NCBI RefSeq assembly: GCF_016862315.1
Contig: NZ_BOMS01000125.1
Span: forward strand, 1 to 41,661
Source of the DNA: Actinoplanes palleronii
Lineage (GTDB): Bacteria; Actinomycetota; Actinomycetes; Mycobacteriales; Micromonosporaceae
Reading direction: 5' to 3'
Length of the DNA: 41,661 nt
Position 1 is the first letter of the stretch. Each line of letters starts with the position of its first letter. Below are positions 15,906-23,816 of this stretch, piece after piece. The notes below the pieces were generated by a model, which was given only the letters and a program-made list of their open reading frames with translations, had not been told where the DNA came from and searched no databases. The translations under genes and the position numbers were made by a program.

Positions 15906-16928
15906 TCACGGGACCGGTGCCATCGCGGGCGCGGCGGCCAGGAACTCCCGGGCCAGTGCGGTGTCGCCGCGGATCTCGGCGCCGACCAGCTCCGGGTCGC
16001 GCCGGGCGGCGGCCAGCCGGCAGAACTCGACGACCCCGAGGGTGATCTCCGCGGCCGGCCGGACGGTGGTCCCGGCCGTCGCCGCCGGGTCGAGCGGGAC
16101 CGTCCACGTACCCCCGCCGTCGCCGGTGAGCCGCAGCCGGACGAACCGGTCGTGCGGCGCCGCGACCCGCCGTGACACCACGGCCGGCAACACCCGGGCG
16201 GCGAGATCCGCCATCGGGCGCAGGTGCTCGGGCAGCGGCAGCACGTACGTCCGGCCGAGCGCCCCGGCGATGTCCTCCCCGTGGATCCACGTCTCGAAGG
16301 CCCGGGCCGCGAGCGCGTCGGCCAGCGCGAGCGACAGGCCCAGGTACACCGTCGCGGTGGACGGGTGCCGCACCAGCGAGCGGCACACCGCGTCGGCCTG
16401 GTCGCGCCAGGCCCGCCGGGTCTGCTCGGCCGGCCGGCCCCGTTCGAGGCGCAGCACGGCAGCGGTCCGGTCGGCCGGTTTCTCGCCCGGCTCGGACGGC
16501 GGCTGCACCGGCACGCCGAGCGCGGCGGCCACCAGCCCGTCGGTCGCGGCCAGGTGCGCGACCAGGTCCCGCACCGACATCTCCTCGGCCGCGATCCGCT
16601 CCCAGTCCCCGGCGCCGAGGTCGGACAGCAGCAGGTCCAGGGCGGCGACCTGCGCGGCGTACGGCGCGGCGTAGGTCGGGGTGACCGCCGCCGGCGGGCG
16701 CCTGCCGTGCGCGGCGGTGAGCAGCCGGGTGAGTGACCCGGCCGGCCGGCGCAGCGGCGGACCGGCGAGGTCGGCGGCCGTCTCGCGCAGCAGGCGGGCC
16801 TCCCGCGCGCAGGCGGCGCAGGTGTCCAGGTGTGCCTCGACGAGGGCCTCCTCCTCGGCGGAGCAGGCGTTGAGTGCCCACGCCCCGATCAGCGGGACGA
16901 TCGTCTGGTGGCTCGCCGTGTCGGTCAT
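15906..16928 (-). CDS. Anti-sigma zinc finger fused to mycothiol-dependent maleylpyruvate isomerase-like domain
   Basis: The product has 340 residues. Residues 10-50 form a zinc-finger anti-sigma domain with H33-x3-C37-x2-C40 (HLDTCAAC). From about residue 88 to 230 it is a DinB/MDMPI-type four-helix bundle (AQVAALDLLLSDLGAGDWER, SVRDLVAHLAATDGLV, RAFETWIHGEDIA), followed by a C-terminal SCP2-like alpha/beta part (about 235-335). The isomerase family uses mycothiol, the actinobacterial thiol, as cofactor. There is no membrane segment, so this would be a soluble anti-sigma factor. The ATG overlaps the sigma gene stop (ATGA), so the pair is co-translated. A sensible inference is that thiol state or a small ligand controls sigma release. 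It ends 3 bp from the convergent LuxR gene. Confidence 0.85.
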   Translation of the reverse strand: MTDTASHQTIVPLIGAWALNACSAEEEALVEAHLDTCAACAREARLLRETAADLAGPPLRRPAGSLTRLLTAAHGRRPPAAVTPTYAAPYAAQVAALDLLLSDLGAGDWERIAAEEMSVRDLVAHLAATDGLVAAALGVPVQPPSEPGEKPADRTAAVLRLERGRPAEQTRRAWRDQADAVCRSLVRHPSTATVYLGLSLALADALAARAFETWIHGEDIAGALGRTYVLPLPEHLRPMADLAARVLPAVVSRRVAAPHDRFVRLRLTGDGGGTWTVPLDPAATAGTTVRPAAEITLGVVEFCRLAAARRDPELVGAEIRGDTALAREFLAAAPAMAPVP

Positions 16929-17536
16929 GACTGCTCCCCAGCATGAGCGTGGATGCCGTGCATCGCCACGGCCAGTCGCCGCAGCCCCTCGCGCAGCCAG
17001 GATTTCGCGGTGCCCTCCGGCACACCCAGATCGACCGCCACCTCACGGTAGGTGCGGCCTTCCAGATACGCCAGCGCGATCGCCCGGTGCAGGTTCTCCG
17101 GCAGCGCGCGCATCGCGGTGCCGAGCCGTTCGGCCGCGTCGGAGTCGGAGACCTGGTCGCCGACCGGGTCGCCGTGGCCGAGCGCCGCGACGTCCAGCCG
17201 CCCGTCCCGGGTCGCCCGGCGGTGCGTCTCCTCCCGGCGCACCAGGTCGACCGCGCGGCGGTGGGCCAGCATCGCCAGCCAGCCGCGCAGACTGCCCTTG
17301 GCCGGCTCGAACGCGAGCGGCCGCTGCCAGACGGCCAGGAAGACCTCCTGGGTGACGTCCTCCGCGGCGGCGCCGTCCCGGGTGACCCGGACGGCGATGG
17401 CGTAGACCAGCGCGCTGAACCGCTCGTGCAGGTCGACGAGGGCGGTCTCGTCGCCGAACACGAGCCGGTCGCGCAGCCTCGCGTCGTCGTGAGCCGTACC
17501 GGTGGAACGCTGCTCGAACAAGGTGCTCACCTCCAC
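16925..17536 (-). CDS. ECF-type RNA polymerase sigma factor
   Basis: This 203-residue sigma-70-family protein has region 2 at about residues 38-105 (ALVYAIAVRVTRDGAAAEDV, TQEVFLAVWQRP, WLAMLAHRRAVDLVRR) and region 4 at about 140-192 (LPENLHRAIALAYLEGRTYR, EVAVDLGVPEGTAKSWLREG). It resembles the SigK/SigL-like ECF branch. The gene directly downstream encodes its likely anti-sigma factor with a 4-nt overlap. The start is GTG 17536 or the in-frame GTG 17530; a GGTGGAGG run lies immediately before the latter, so the exact start is uncertain. Upstream is the end of the DUF4331 gene and its terminator hairpin, so the sigma gene probably has its own promoter in the 50 bp between. Targets are unknown; the adjacent DUF4331/TPR pair is a natural candidate. 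Confidence 0.9.
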   Translation of the reverse strand: MEVSTLFEQRSTGTAHDDARLRDRLVFGDETALVDLHERFSALVYAIAVRVTRDGAAAEDVTQEVFLAVWQRPLAFEPAKGSLRGWLAMLAHRRAVDLVRREETHRRATRDGRLDVAALGHGDPVGDQVSDSDAAERLGTAMRALPENLHRAIALAYLEGRTYREVAVDLGVPEGTAKSWLREGLRRLAVAMHGIHAHAGEQS

Positions 17537-17589
17537 CTCGGCCTCACTTTACGGTCGTGGGCGCCTTTCCGGGAGCGCCAGGATGTGAC

Positions 17590-17613
17590 GGGGCGCCGCG
17601 GGTGCGGCGCCCC
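17590..17613 (-). terminator. Terminator hairpin after the DUF4331 gene
   Basis: A perfect 10-bp stem (GGGGCGCCGC at 17590-17599 with GCGGCGCCCC at 17604-17613) and 4-nt loop begins 10 bp beyond the stop of the minus-strand DUF4331 gene. It separates that gene from the sigma factor gene downstream on the same strand. Confidence 0.8.
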
Positions 17614-17622
17614 GAACTCGTC

Positions 17623-19032
17623 TCAGCTCTGGTTCACGGCGACGTTGTTGGGCAGCGCGACGTACGGGAACGTCCCGCGGAACATCAGCGCGTTCGCGTC
17701 CACCTTGTCGCCGAGCGTGTCGACCGCGGCCGGGTGGTTCGGCAGCAGCACACCCTCGGCCACGCGCAGGGTGGCGTCGGTGACGTCGTCGGCGAGGCGC
17801 CGCCCGTTCGGGAACCCGGCGTTGTCGCCGCCGAGCACACCGAGCGGGTTCGGCGTGGCGGCCGGCGGGATCGACATGTTCAGCCGCAGCTGTTCGCTGG
17901 GCACGAACGCGGCCGGGTCGACGTCCTTGTTGAGCCGTTGCGAGTTCAGGTCCACGGCCACTGGTCCGCAGGCCTTGCACAGCCCGGTGAGGAACACCTC
18001 GGCCAGGTCCTGGCGGGGCGTGGCCGGCGCCGGGATCTTGTAGATCGCCTCGACCAGGCGCGGCACCTCCGGGTTCGTCACGAACTGGCCGAACTTGGCG
18101 TCGTTGCGCGGCGCTGTCGCGTTGAACTCGTCCTTGCGCCCGACCGGGATGACCACCTCGTTCACCAGCGGCATGCCGAGCCGCGACACCTGCTGGAACG
18201 GTCCGGTCCGGATCCGCTCGTTCTGCGCGTTCACCACGTCGATGCGCCGCCGGGACGTGGTGGACCAGACGCCGACGACCGGGTTGCGGGCCGCGTCGCC
18301 CTTCACCGCGAGGGCCTTCTTGGGCACCTGGATGGCGATCGTGTTGGTGTTGTAGCCACGGACGGTGTCCTGGCCGACCTCGGAGAGGTCGCCGCCGTAG
18401 AGCATGTCGAAGATGTGCAGGTCGATGAAGAACGGGTCGTCGCCCTGTCCGGCGAACGTGCGCCCGCCACCCGGCAGGTTCGTGATCGCCGCGTTGGACA
18501 GCGTGCCGTAGTCCGGCATCGAGGCCGGGCCGACCCGGGACGGTGCGACCTTGCCGTTGCTGATCAGCGTGGTCCGGCCGGTCTCGGTGATCGCCTCCAG
18601 CCGGTAGGTCTGCCGGAAGTTGAGGTCCGGGTCGTCGAGCGAGGTCACCACGCCGGTGTTGTAGAGGAACGTGTTCGGGTTGCGGTAGCTGTCGTCGAAG
18701 GTCCAGCGGTACGTCAGGTCGGGCCGGGCGTCACCGTCGTTGTCGATGTTGATGTCGTACGCCGCGTCGTCGGCGAACGGGTAGAAGTTCGGCCCGCCGT
18801 TGGGCTCCTCGAACGGCACCCAGTTGGCGATCATGGTGACGGTGTCCGGCGCGTCCGGGCTGACGAACGCGTACACATCGGTGTTGTCGAGCTGGGGTTC
18901 GCCGGCGACCAGCGGCGCTTCGCGGTGGCTTGACGCGCTCGAGACCGCCGGGGCCAGCGAGGCCACGCAGGCCACGGCGGCGAGGGCGGCTGTCGCGGCG
19001 AAGGCCGGTCTGCGGCGGGGACGTTGCAGCAT
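17623..19032 (-). CDS. DUF4331 family secreted protein
   Basis: This 469-residue protein has a clear Sec signal peptide: basic start MLQRPRRRP, hydrophobic core AATAALAAVACVASLAPAV, cleavage near SSASSHREAP. The mature part begins with the DUF4331 opening SSHREAP, followed by NTDVYAFVSPD, which is diagnostic of this family. It continues with the long acidic, beta-rich body, containing the IDLHIFDMLYGGDLSEVGQD and NTNTIAIQVP stretches. The start is ATG 19032, because GAGGAGGAAG lies just upstream and the signal peptide begins there; in-frame starts further upstream are in non-coding sequence. Family function is unknown, although members are often next to TPR proteins and ECF sigma genes, as here. 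It is divergently arranged with the TPR gene across a region with a duplicated 36-bp sequence. Confidence 0.88.
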   Translation of the reverse strand: MLQRPRRRPAFAATAALAAVACVASLAPAVSSASSHREAPLVAGEPQLDNTDVYAFVSPDAPDTVTMIANWVPFEEPNGGPNFYPFADDAAYDINIDNDGDARPDLTYRWTFDDSYRNPNTFLYNTGVVTSLDDPDLNFRQTYRLEAITETGRTTLISNGKVAPSRVGPASMPDYGTLSNAAITNLPGGGRTFAGQGDDPFFIDLHIFDMLYGGDLSEVGQDTVRGYNTNTIAIQVPKKALAVKGDAARNPVVGVWSTTSRRRIDVVNAQNERIRTGPFQQVSRLGMPLVNEVVIPVGRKDEFNATAPRNDAKFGQFVTNPEVPRLVEAIYKIPAPATPRQDLAEVFLTGLCKACGPVAVDLNSQRLNKDVDPAAFVPSEQLRLNMSIPPAATPNPLGVLGGDNAGFPNGRRLADDVTDATLRVAEGVLLPNHPAAVDTLGDKVDANALMFRGTFPYVALPNNVAVNQS

Positions 19033-19050
19033 CTGATCTTCCTCCTCAGC

Positions 19051-19129
19051 GCCGGTGCGGCCCGGCATCGGCCGCGATGGCTGTCGAAAAGAGCCGGTGC
19101 GGCCCGGAGCCGGCCCGCGATGGCTGTCG
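19051..19129. repeat. Duplicated 36-37 bp sequence in a divergent promoter region
   Basis: GCCGGTGCGGCCCGG, then about 8 variable bases, then CGCGATGGCTGTCG occurs at 19051-19086 and again at 19093-19129. Both copies lie in the 5' leader/promoter region between the divergent DUF4331 and TPR genes. A tandem pair of this kind could be a double regulator site; no regulator is identified. Confidence 0.65.
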
Positions 19130-19250
19130 GAGCACGTTCGCGTGCCGGCCCGGCGCGGATGAGCCGAGTCGCGTTCGCGACTTCGCATCATCCGGAACGC
19201 GGCCGGGTGCGAACCCATCGACGACATCCCGCCGCATCGAGGAGAGGACC

Positions 19251-20537
19251 ATGCGCCGTCTGATGACGCTCATCGCCGTGACCGTGCTCGGCGTGACGCT
19301 GGTGGTGGTGGCCGGTGTGCTGCTCGGCCCGTCCGGCGACCGGGCTCCGGCCGGCCGCGAGGCGGCCCGCGACACCGACCCGATCGCCGCCGCCGAGCGC
19401 CGGCTGCAACGCCTGCCGAACGACTGGCGGACCTGGGCACAGCTCGGCATGGCCTACGTGCAGCGGGCCCGGACGACCGGTGACCTGGCCGACTATCCCC
19501 GCGCCGAGCAGGCCCTCGACCGGTCGCTGAGGATCCGGCCCGACGACAACGCGCTCGCGCTGACCGGCCGGGGCGCGCTGGCCGCGGCCCGGCACGACTT
19601 CCCCGCTGCGCTGCGCCACGGGCAGGCGGCGCTCAAAGTGGATCCGTACAAGGCCGCAGCGCTCGGCGTGGTCGGTGACGCGCTGACCGAACTCGGACGC
19701 TACGACGAGGCGTTCGCGACCGTCCAGCGGATGGTGGACCTGCGGCCGGACGCCGCCTCGTACGCCAGGGCGTCGTACACCTGGGAGTTGCGCGGGGACG
19801 TCGCGCGTGCGACCGACGCCATGCGCCGGGCCCTGGACGCGGCTCCGCTGCCCGCCGACGAGGCGTTCGCGCGGCTGCACCTGGGTCAGCTGGCCTTCGG
19901 CACCGGCGACCTGGACGGCGCGTCGGAGCAGTTCACCGCGGGTCTGCGGGCGCTGCCGGGACACCCGCCGCTGCGCGCAGGCCTGGCCCGGGTGCACGCG
20001 GCCCGCGGTGACACCACGGCCGCCATCACCGAGTTCCGGGCCGTGCTGACCACGGTGCTGGAACCCGCGTACGCCGCCGAACTCGGTGACCTGCTGGCCG
20101 CGACCGGGCAGCCCGAGGCCGCGGAGCAGGAGTGGACCCGGGCGCGGCAGGCCTGGGCCACCGAGGCCAAGAACGGTCACCCGCCGGAACCCGACCCGGT
20201 GCTGTTCGCCGCCGACCACCGGGACCCGGGCGCGCTCGACGCCGCCCGCCGGCTCCACACCCGGCAGCCCGGTGTCACCGGCGCCGACGCGATGGGTTGG
20301 GCGCTGCGCGCCGCGGGCCGTCCGGCGGAGGCGCTCCGCTATGCCGACCAGGCGCTCCGGCTGGGCACCCGCAGCGCGCTGCTGCACTACCACCGCGGCA
20401 TGATCCTGTCCGATCTCGATCGCCCGGCGGACGCGCGCAAGGAATTGACCACGGCGCTGGGCCTCAACCCGCACTTCTCGGTCCGGCACGCCCCGCTCGC
20501 CCGCGCGACCCTGACCGCGCTCGGCGCGACACCGTGA
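19251..20537 (+). CDS. TPR-repeat membrane-anchored protein
   Basis: The 428-residue product starts with an N-terminal signal anchor (MRRLMTLIAVTVLGVTLVVV, residues 1-25), so the body is outside the cell or in the wall zone. From about residue 45 to the end it consists of tetratricopeptide-like helical pairs; examples are WRTWAQLGMAYVQRA, AALGVVGDALTELGRYDEAF and ALLHYHRGMILSDLDRPADA. Eight to ten repeats fit the length. The start is ATG 19251 with GGAGAGGA upstream. It is divergent from the DUF4331 gene, an arrangement I recall from other actinobacteria, which suggests the two secreted proteins act together. A strong hairpin follows the stop. TPR domains bind peptides, so a scaffold role for the DUF4331 partner is possible but unproven. 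Confidence 0.82.
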   Translation: MRRLMTLIAVTVLGVTLVVVAGVLLGPSGDRAPAGREAARDTDPIAAAERRLQRLPNDWRTWAQLGMAYVQRARTTGDLADYPRAEQALDRSLRIRPDDNALALTGRGALAAARHDFPAALRHGQAALKVDPYKAAALGVVGDALTELGRYDEAFATVQRMVDLRPDAASYARASYTWELRGDVARATDAMRRALDAAPLPADEAFARLHLGQLAFGTGDLDGASEQFTAGLRALPGHPPLRAGLARVHAARGDTTAAITEFRAVLTTVLEPAYAAELGDLLAATGQPEAAEQEWTRARQAWATEAKNGHPPEPDPVLFAADHRDPGALDAARRLHTRQPGVTGADAMGWALRAAGRPAEALRYADQALRLGTRSALLHYHRGMILSDLDRPADARKELTTALGLNPHFSVRHAPLARATLTALGATP

Positions 20538-20540
20538 CGA

Positions 20541-20579
20541 CCGCCCGCGGTTGCGGGAAATCCCCCATACCGCGGGCGG
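20541..20579 (+). terminator. Terminator hairpin after the TPR gene
   Basis: CCGCCCGCGGT (20541-20551) pairs perfectly with ACCGCGGGCGG (20569-20579). The 17-nt loop contains a second small GGG/CCC hairpin. It starts 4 bp after the TPR stop and isolates the aldolase operon, whose promoter must lie in or after it. Confidence 0.75.
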
Positions 20580-20603
20580 CACTGGCCCGGTTTGACTGGG
20601 TGC

Positions 20604-21464
20604 GTGCCCGTCGTATCGATGAAAGAGCTGCTCGATCGCGCCCTGGCCGGCCGGTATGCGGTCGGTGCCTTCAACATCGTCAACGACCTGACCATCGAGG
20701 CCGTGCTGGCCGCCGCCGTCGCCGAGCGCGCCCCGGTCATCCTGCAAACCTCGGTCAAAACCGTCCTTTGGTACGGGCGGGAGCCCCTGTCCGGCATCTT
20801 CCGCGCGCTGGCCGCCGACGTCCCGGTGCCGGTCGCCCTGCACCTGGATCACTGCCCGGACCGGGAGCTGATCTCGGAGTGCCTGGCCGGCGGCTGGAAC
20901 TCGGTGCTCTTCGACGCGCACGAGCTGGACGTCGAGGAGAACCTGCGGCAGACCACCGAGGTGGTGGCCGAGGCGCGCAAGACCGGCGCACACGTCGAAG
21001 GCGAGATCGAGGGCATCCAGGGCGTCGAGGACGGCGTCGGCTCGGACGCCGCCCCGGCGGTGTACCCGCTGGACGTGGCGATCGAGTTCATCCGGCACAC
21101 CGGTGTCGACTGTTTCGCACCGGCCATCGGCAACGCCCACGGTCAGTACCGCAGGGCGCCGGACCTGGACGCGCAACGGGTCAGTGACCTGGTCGCGGCG
21201 ACCGGGGTGCCGATGGCCCTGCACGGCGGGACCGGGCTGTCCGACGCGCAGTTCACCGACCTGATCGCGCGCGGCTGCGCCAAGGTGAACATCTCCACGG
21301 CGCTGAAGGAGAGCTTCATGAAGTCGGGAGCGGAATTCCTGCAAGCGGCCGCGGTACGCGGGAAATGGGATCCACCGTCGCTCTTCGCCCATCAGCGGGC
21401 CGCCGTGACGGCGATGGCGCGGCGGCACATCCGGCTGTTCGGGAGCACGGGGCGGGCCCGGTGA
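20604..21464 (+). CDS. Class II fructose-bisphosphate aldolase family protein (ketose-1-phosphate aldolase)
   Basis: The 286-residue zinc aldolase cleaves or forms a ketose phosphate, giving dihydroxyacetone phosphate plus an aldehyde. Catalytic and zinc residues are in place: D82-H83 in LHLDHC, E132/E134 in GEIEG, H179 in GNAHGQY, H207 in LHGGTGL, and the KVNISTAL phosphate loop near 227. The sequence is closer to the short FbaA/GatY/KbaY group than to E. coli FbaA. The start is taken as GTG 20604, because the conserved N-terminus (MPVVSMKELLDRALAGRYAV) begins there; an upstream in-frame TTG (20592) would add 4 unusual residues. The stop overlaps the HAD gene (GTGA). With DhaL and DhaK downstream, the product side of the reaction is clearly triose chemistry. 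The actual sugar substrate is unknown. Confidence 0.85.
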   Translation: MPVVSMKELLDRALAGRYAVGAFNIVNDLTIEAVLAAAVAERAPVILQTSVKTVLWYGREPLSGIFRALAADVPVPVALHLDHCPDRELISECLAGGWNSVLFDAHELDVEENLRQTTEVVAEARKTGAHVEGEIEGIQGVEDGVGSDAAPAVYPLDVAIEFIRHTGVDCFAPAIGNAHGQYRRAPDLDAQRVSDLVAATGVPMALHGGTGLSDAQFTDLIARGCAKVNISTALKESFMKSGAEFLQAAAVRGKWDPPSLFAHQRAAVTAMARRHIRLFGSTGRAR

Positions 21465-22219
21465 CCGCGCTGATCCTGGACTGCGACGGCGTGCTCGCCG
21501 ACACCGAACGGCACGGACACCTGCCGGCCTTCAACGCGACCTTCGAGCACTACGGGTTGCCGGTGCGGTGGTCCGAGAGTGAATACCGCGAGAAGCTGCG
21601 GATCGGCGGCGGCAAGGAGCGGCTGGCGAGCCTGTTCGCGGACGGGGCGGTCAAGGTGGACGGTGACCGTACCCGAATGGTCGTGGCCTGGCACCGCACC
21701 AAGACGGAGATATTCACCGACCTGGTGGCCGCCGGCCGGATACCGGCCCGGCCGGGCGTCGCCCGGATCATGTCCGCGGCGCTCACCGCCGGCTGGACCG
21801 TCGCGGTCGCCTCCACTTCGGCAGAAGCGTCGGTACGCGCGGTGCTGGCCCGCGCGGCCGGCTACGACGTCGCCTCCCGGGTGCCGGTCTTCGCGGGTGA
21901 CGTGGTGGCGGCCAAGAAGCCCGACCCGGCGATCTACGCGCTGACCGTCGAACGGCTCGGCCTGGACCCGGCGGACACCCTGGTGATCGAGGACTCGGCC
22001 ATCGGGCTGCGGGCCGCGACCGGCGCCGGGCTGCGCTGCCTGGTGACCGTGAACGACTACACCCGGGACGAGGACTTCGGCACGGCGGCGCTGGTCGTCT
22101 CGGGGCTCGGCGACCCGGGGCTGCCACCGATCGAGGTCCTGGTGAACCGCAGTGCGGCCACGCCGGGTGACTTCCTGACCCTCGACGACGTGCGAGCGTG
22201 CCTGGGAGGGCCGGCGTGA
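21461..22219 (+). CDS. HAD-superfamily phosphatase/phosphomutase-like hydrolase
   Basis: The 252-residue product starts VTALILDCDGVLADTERHGH, with the nucleophile D7 and acid/base D9 of the HAD motif I (DxD). A cap domain of the beta-phosphoglucomutase type covers about residues 16-85. Motif II is in VAVASTSAEASVRA, motif III is the Lys of VVAAKKPDPAIYAL, and motif IV is IEDSAIGLRAA. This places it in the CbbY/phosphoglycolate-phosphatase-like group. GTG 21461 overlaps the aldolase stop, and its own stop overlaps the DhaL start. In this operon it may hydrolyse a sugar or triose phosphate made or used by the aldolase, or clear an inhibitory side product. Specificity cannot be read from the sequence. 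Confidence 0.85.
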   Translation: MTALILDCDGVLADTERHGHLPAFNATFEHYGLPVRWSESEYREKLRIGGGKERLASLFADGAVKVDGDRTRMVVAWHRTKTEIFTDLVAAGRIPARPGVARIMSAALTAGWTVAVASTSAEASVRAVLARAAGYDVASRVPVFAGDVVAAKKPDPAIYALTVERLGLDPADTLVIEDSAIGLRAATGAGLRCLVTVNDYTRDEDFGTAALVVSGLGDPGLPPIEVLVNRSAATPGDFLTLDDVRACLGGPA

Positions 22220-22821
22220 ACGGCACGGAACTGGTGGTGCGGACCATCGCGGAAACGGCCATCGCCAACGAGAAGTACTTCGGCGACCTGGACTCGGTGG
22301 TCGGCGACGGCGACTTCGGTTATTCGCTGGCGCGCGGTTTCGAGAAGCTCCTGGACGGATGGGCGGACCTCGATCGTACGAATGCCGGGTCTTTCCTGAA
22401 ACGCTGCGGCATGACCATCGCGTCGCGGATCGGTGGCACGTCCGGGCCGATCTGGGGGACCGCGTTCCTGCGTGCGGGGGCGGCGGCGGGCGAACCGCTC
22501 GACCGGGCGCGCGTGGCGGCCATGCTGCGCGCGGCGATCGACGGGATCAAGGCGCGCGGGCAGTCCGACGTCGGCGACAAGACGCTGCTCGACGCGCTGG
22601 TGCCGTTCACCGACTCTCTCGAGAAGTCGGGCGATTTGGCCACGGCGGCCAGGGCCGCGCGGGAGGCGGCCGAGGCGACCAGCGCGATGGTCGCGAAACG
22701 CGGCCGGGCGGCCTACACCGGCGAACGCAGCCGGGGATCGGTGGACGCGGGGGCGATGGCGGTGGCGGTCATCGCCGAACGCATCAGTGACGTGTGGCAA
22801 CCGGAGGTAACCGGATCATGA
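22216..22821 (+). CDS. dhaL: Dihydroxyacetone kinase, nucleotide-binding subunit (DhaL)
   Basis: The 201-residue DhaL-type subunit carries the three Asp ligands for Mg-nucleotide (D26, D31, D33 in GDLDSVVGDGDFGYS). It also has the GGTSGPIWGTAF glycine loop near residue 75-87 and the SDVGDKTLLDAL stretch, also typical of the family, near 115. It transfers phosphate to the ketone held on DhaK. In PTS-type systems DhaL uses bound ADP re-phosphorylated by DhaM. No DhaM-like gene is present here, so a free-ATP mechanism or a distant DhaM is needed. Start GTG 22216 has GGGAGGG 5 nt upstream and overlaps the HAD stop. The order dhaL-dhaK is reversed from E. coli dhaKLM. Confidence 0.9.
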   Translation: MNGTELVVRTIAETAIANEKYFGDLDSVVGDGDFGYSLARGFEKLLDGWADLDRTNAGSFLKRCGMTIASRIGGTSGPIWGTAFLRAGAAAGEPLDRARVAAMLRAAIDGIKARGQSDVGDKTLLDALVPFTDSLEKSGDLATAARAAREAAEATSAMVAKRGRAAYTGERSRGSVDAGAMAVAVIAERISDVWQPEVTGS

Positions 22822-23813
22822 AGAAGTTCGTCAACGACCCCAAGAACTTCGTGCCCGAGATGCTGGAGGGCCTCGCGCTCGCCCACCCGGACACCCTCAG
22901 GTACGTCCCGGCCTACAACCTGATCATGCGGGCCGACGCGCCCCGGACCGACAAGGTGTCGATCGTGCAGGGCTCCGGGTCCGGCCACGAACCGGCGCAC
23001 GTCATGGTGGTCGGCCGGGGACTGCTGGACGCGGCCTGCCCCGGCGACGTGTTCGCCGCCCCGCCGATGGACTACGTCTACGAGACGACCAAGCTGCTGG
23101 CCACCCCGAAAGGCGTGCTGCTGCTGGTCAACAACTACACCGGGGACCGGATGGCGTTCGACATGGGCAAGGAGATGGCCGACGCCGACGGTCTGCGCAC
23201 CGAGATCCTGACCGTCAACGACGACGTGGCGGTGACCGATTCGCTCTACACCGTCGGCCGGCGCGGCGTGGCCGGCAACTTCTTCGTGATCAAGGCGGTC
23301 GGCGCGGCCGCCGAGCAGGGCGCCGAGTTGGACGACCTGATCCGGATCGGCCGCAAGGTCAACGACGTGACCCGGACCATGGGGGTCGGGCTGACCGCGT
23401 GCACCCCGCCGGCCAAGGGCTCACCGCTGTTCGAGCTGGGCGCCGACGAGATCGAGTTCGGGGTCGGCATCCACGGCGAGCCGGGCCGGGAGCGCCGCCG
23501 GCTGACCGACGCGGACGCGATCGTGGACGCGCTGCTCGACGCGGTGGTCCCGGACCTGCCCTACCAGAGCGGTGACCGGGTCGCCCTGATGATCAACGGG
23601 TTGGGTGGCACGCCGGTGAGCGAGTTGTACCTGCTCTACCGGCACGCCCACCAGCGCCTGGCCGAGCGGGGGATCCGGGTCGGGCGCAGCTACGTGAACG
23701 AGTACTGCACGTCACTCGACATGGCCGGCGCCTCGCTGACCCTGGTCCGGCTGGACGACGAGATCGAGACCCTGCTCGCTGCTCCGGCGGATGCCCCGGT
23801 GAATCCGTTCTAG
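22818..23813 (+). CDS. dhaK: Dihydroxyacetone kinase, substrate-binding subunit (DhaK)
   Basis: The 331-residue DhaK binds the keto-triose covalently. H219 in GVGIHGEPG corresponds to the hemiaminal-forming His, H57 in GSGSGHEPAH and D110 in NNYTGDRMAF correspond to the catalytic His and Asp of E. coli DhaK, so the active site is complete. The length is that of stand-alone DhaK, not the fused ATP-type kinase. The start is ATG 22818, with GGAGGT 9 nt upstream; it overlaps the dhaL stop (ATGA). It ends 3 bp from the convergent DUF1304 gene with no terminator in between. Related DhaK proteins can act on erythrulose-type C4 ketoses, so dihydroxyacetone is the default, not the only, possible substrate. 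Confidence 0.92.
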   Translation: MKKFVNDPKNFVPEMLEGLALAHPDTLRYVPAYNLIMRADAPRTDKVSIVQGSGSGHEPAHVMVVGRGLLDAACPGDVFAAPPMDYVYETTKLLATPKGVLLLVNNYTGDRMAFDMGKEMADADGLRTEILTVNDDVAVTDSLYTVGRRGVAGNFFVIKAVGAAAEQGAELDDLIRIGRKVNDVTRTMGVGLTACTPPAKGSPLFELGADEIEFGVGIHGEPGRERRRLTDADAIVDALLDAVVPDLPYQSGDRVALMINGLGGTPVSELYLLYRHAHQRLAERGIRVGRSYVNEYCTSLDMAGASLTLVRLDDEIETLLAAPADAPVNPF

Positions 23814-23816
23814 GGC

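Noticed and set aside
20592..20619. TTGACT/TATCGA promoter at the aldolase start
   Set aside because: The -10 would overlap the coding start of the conserved protein, so transcription would begin inside the gene.
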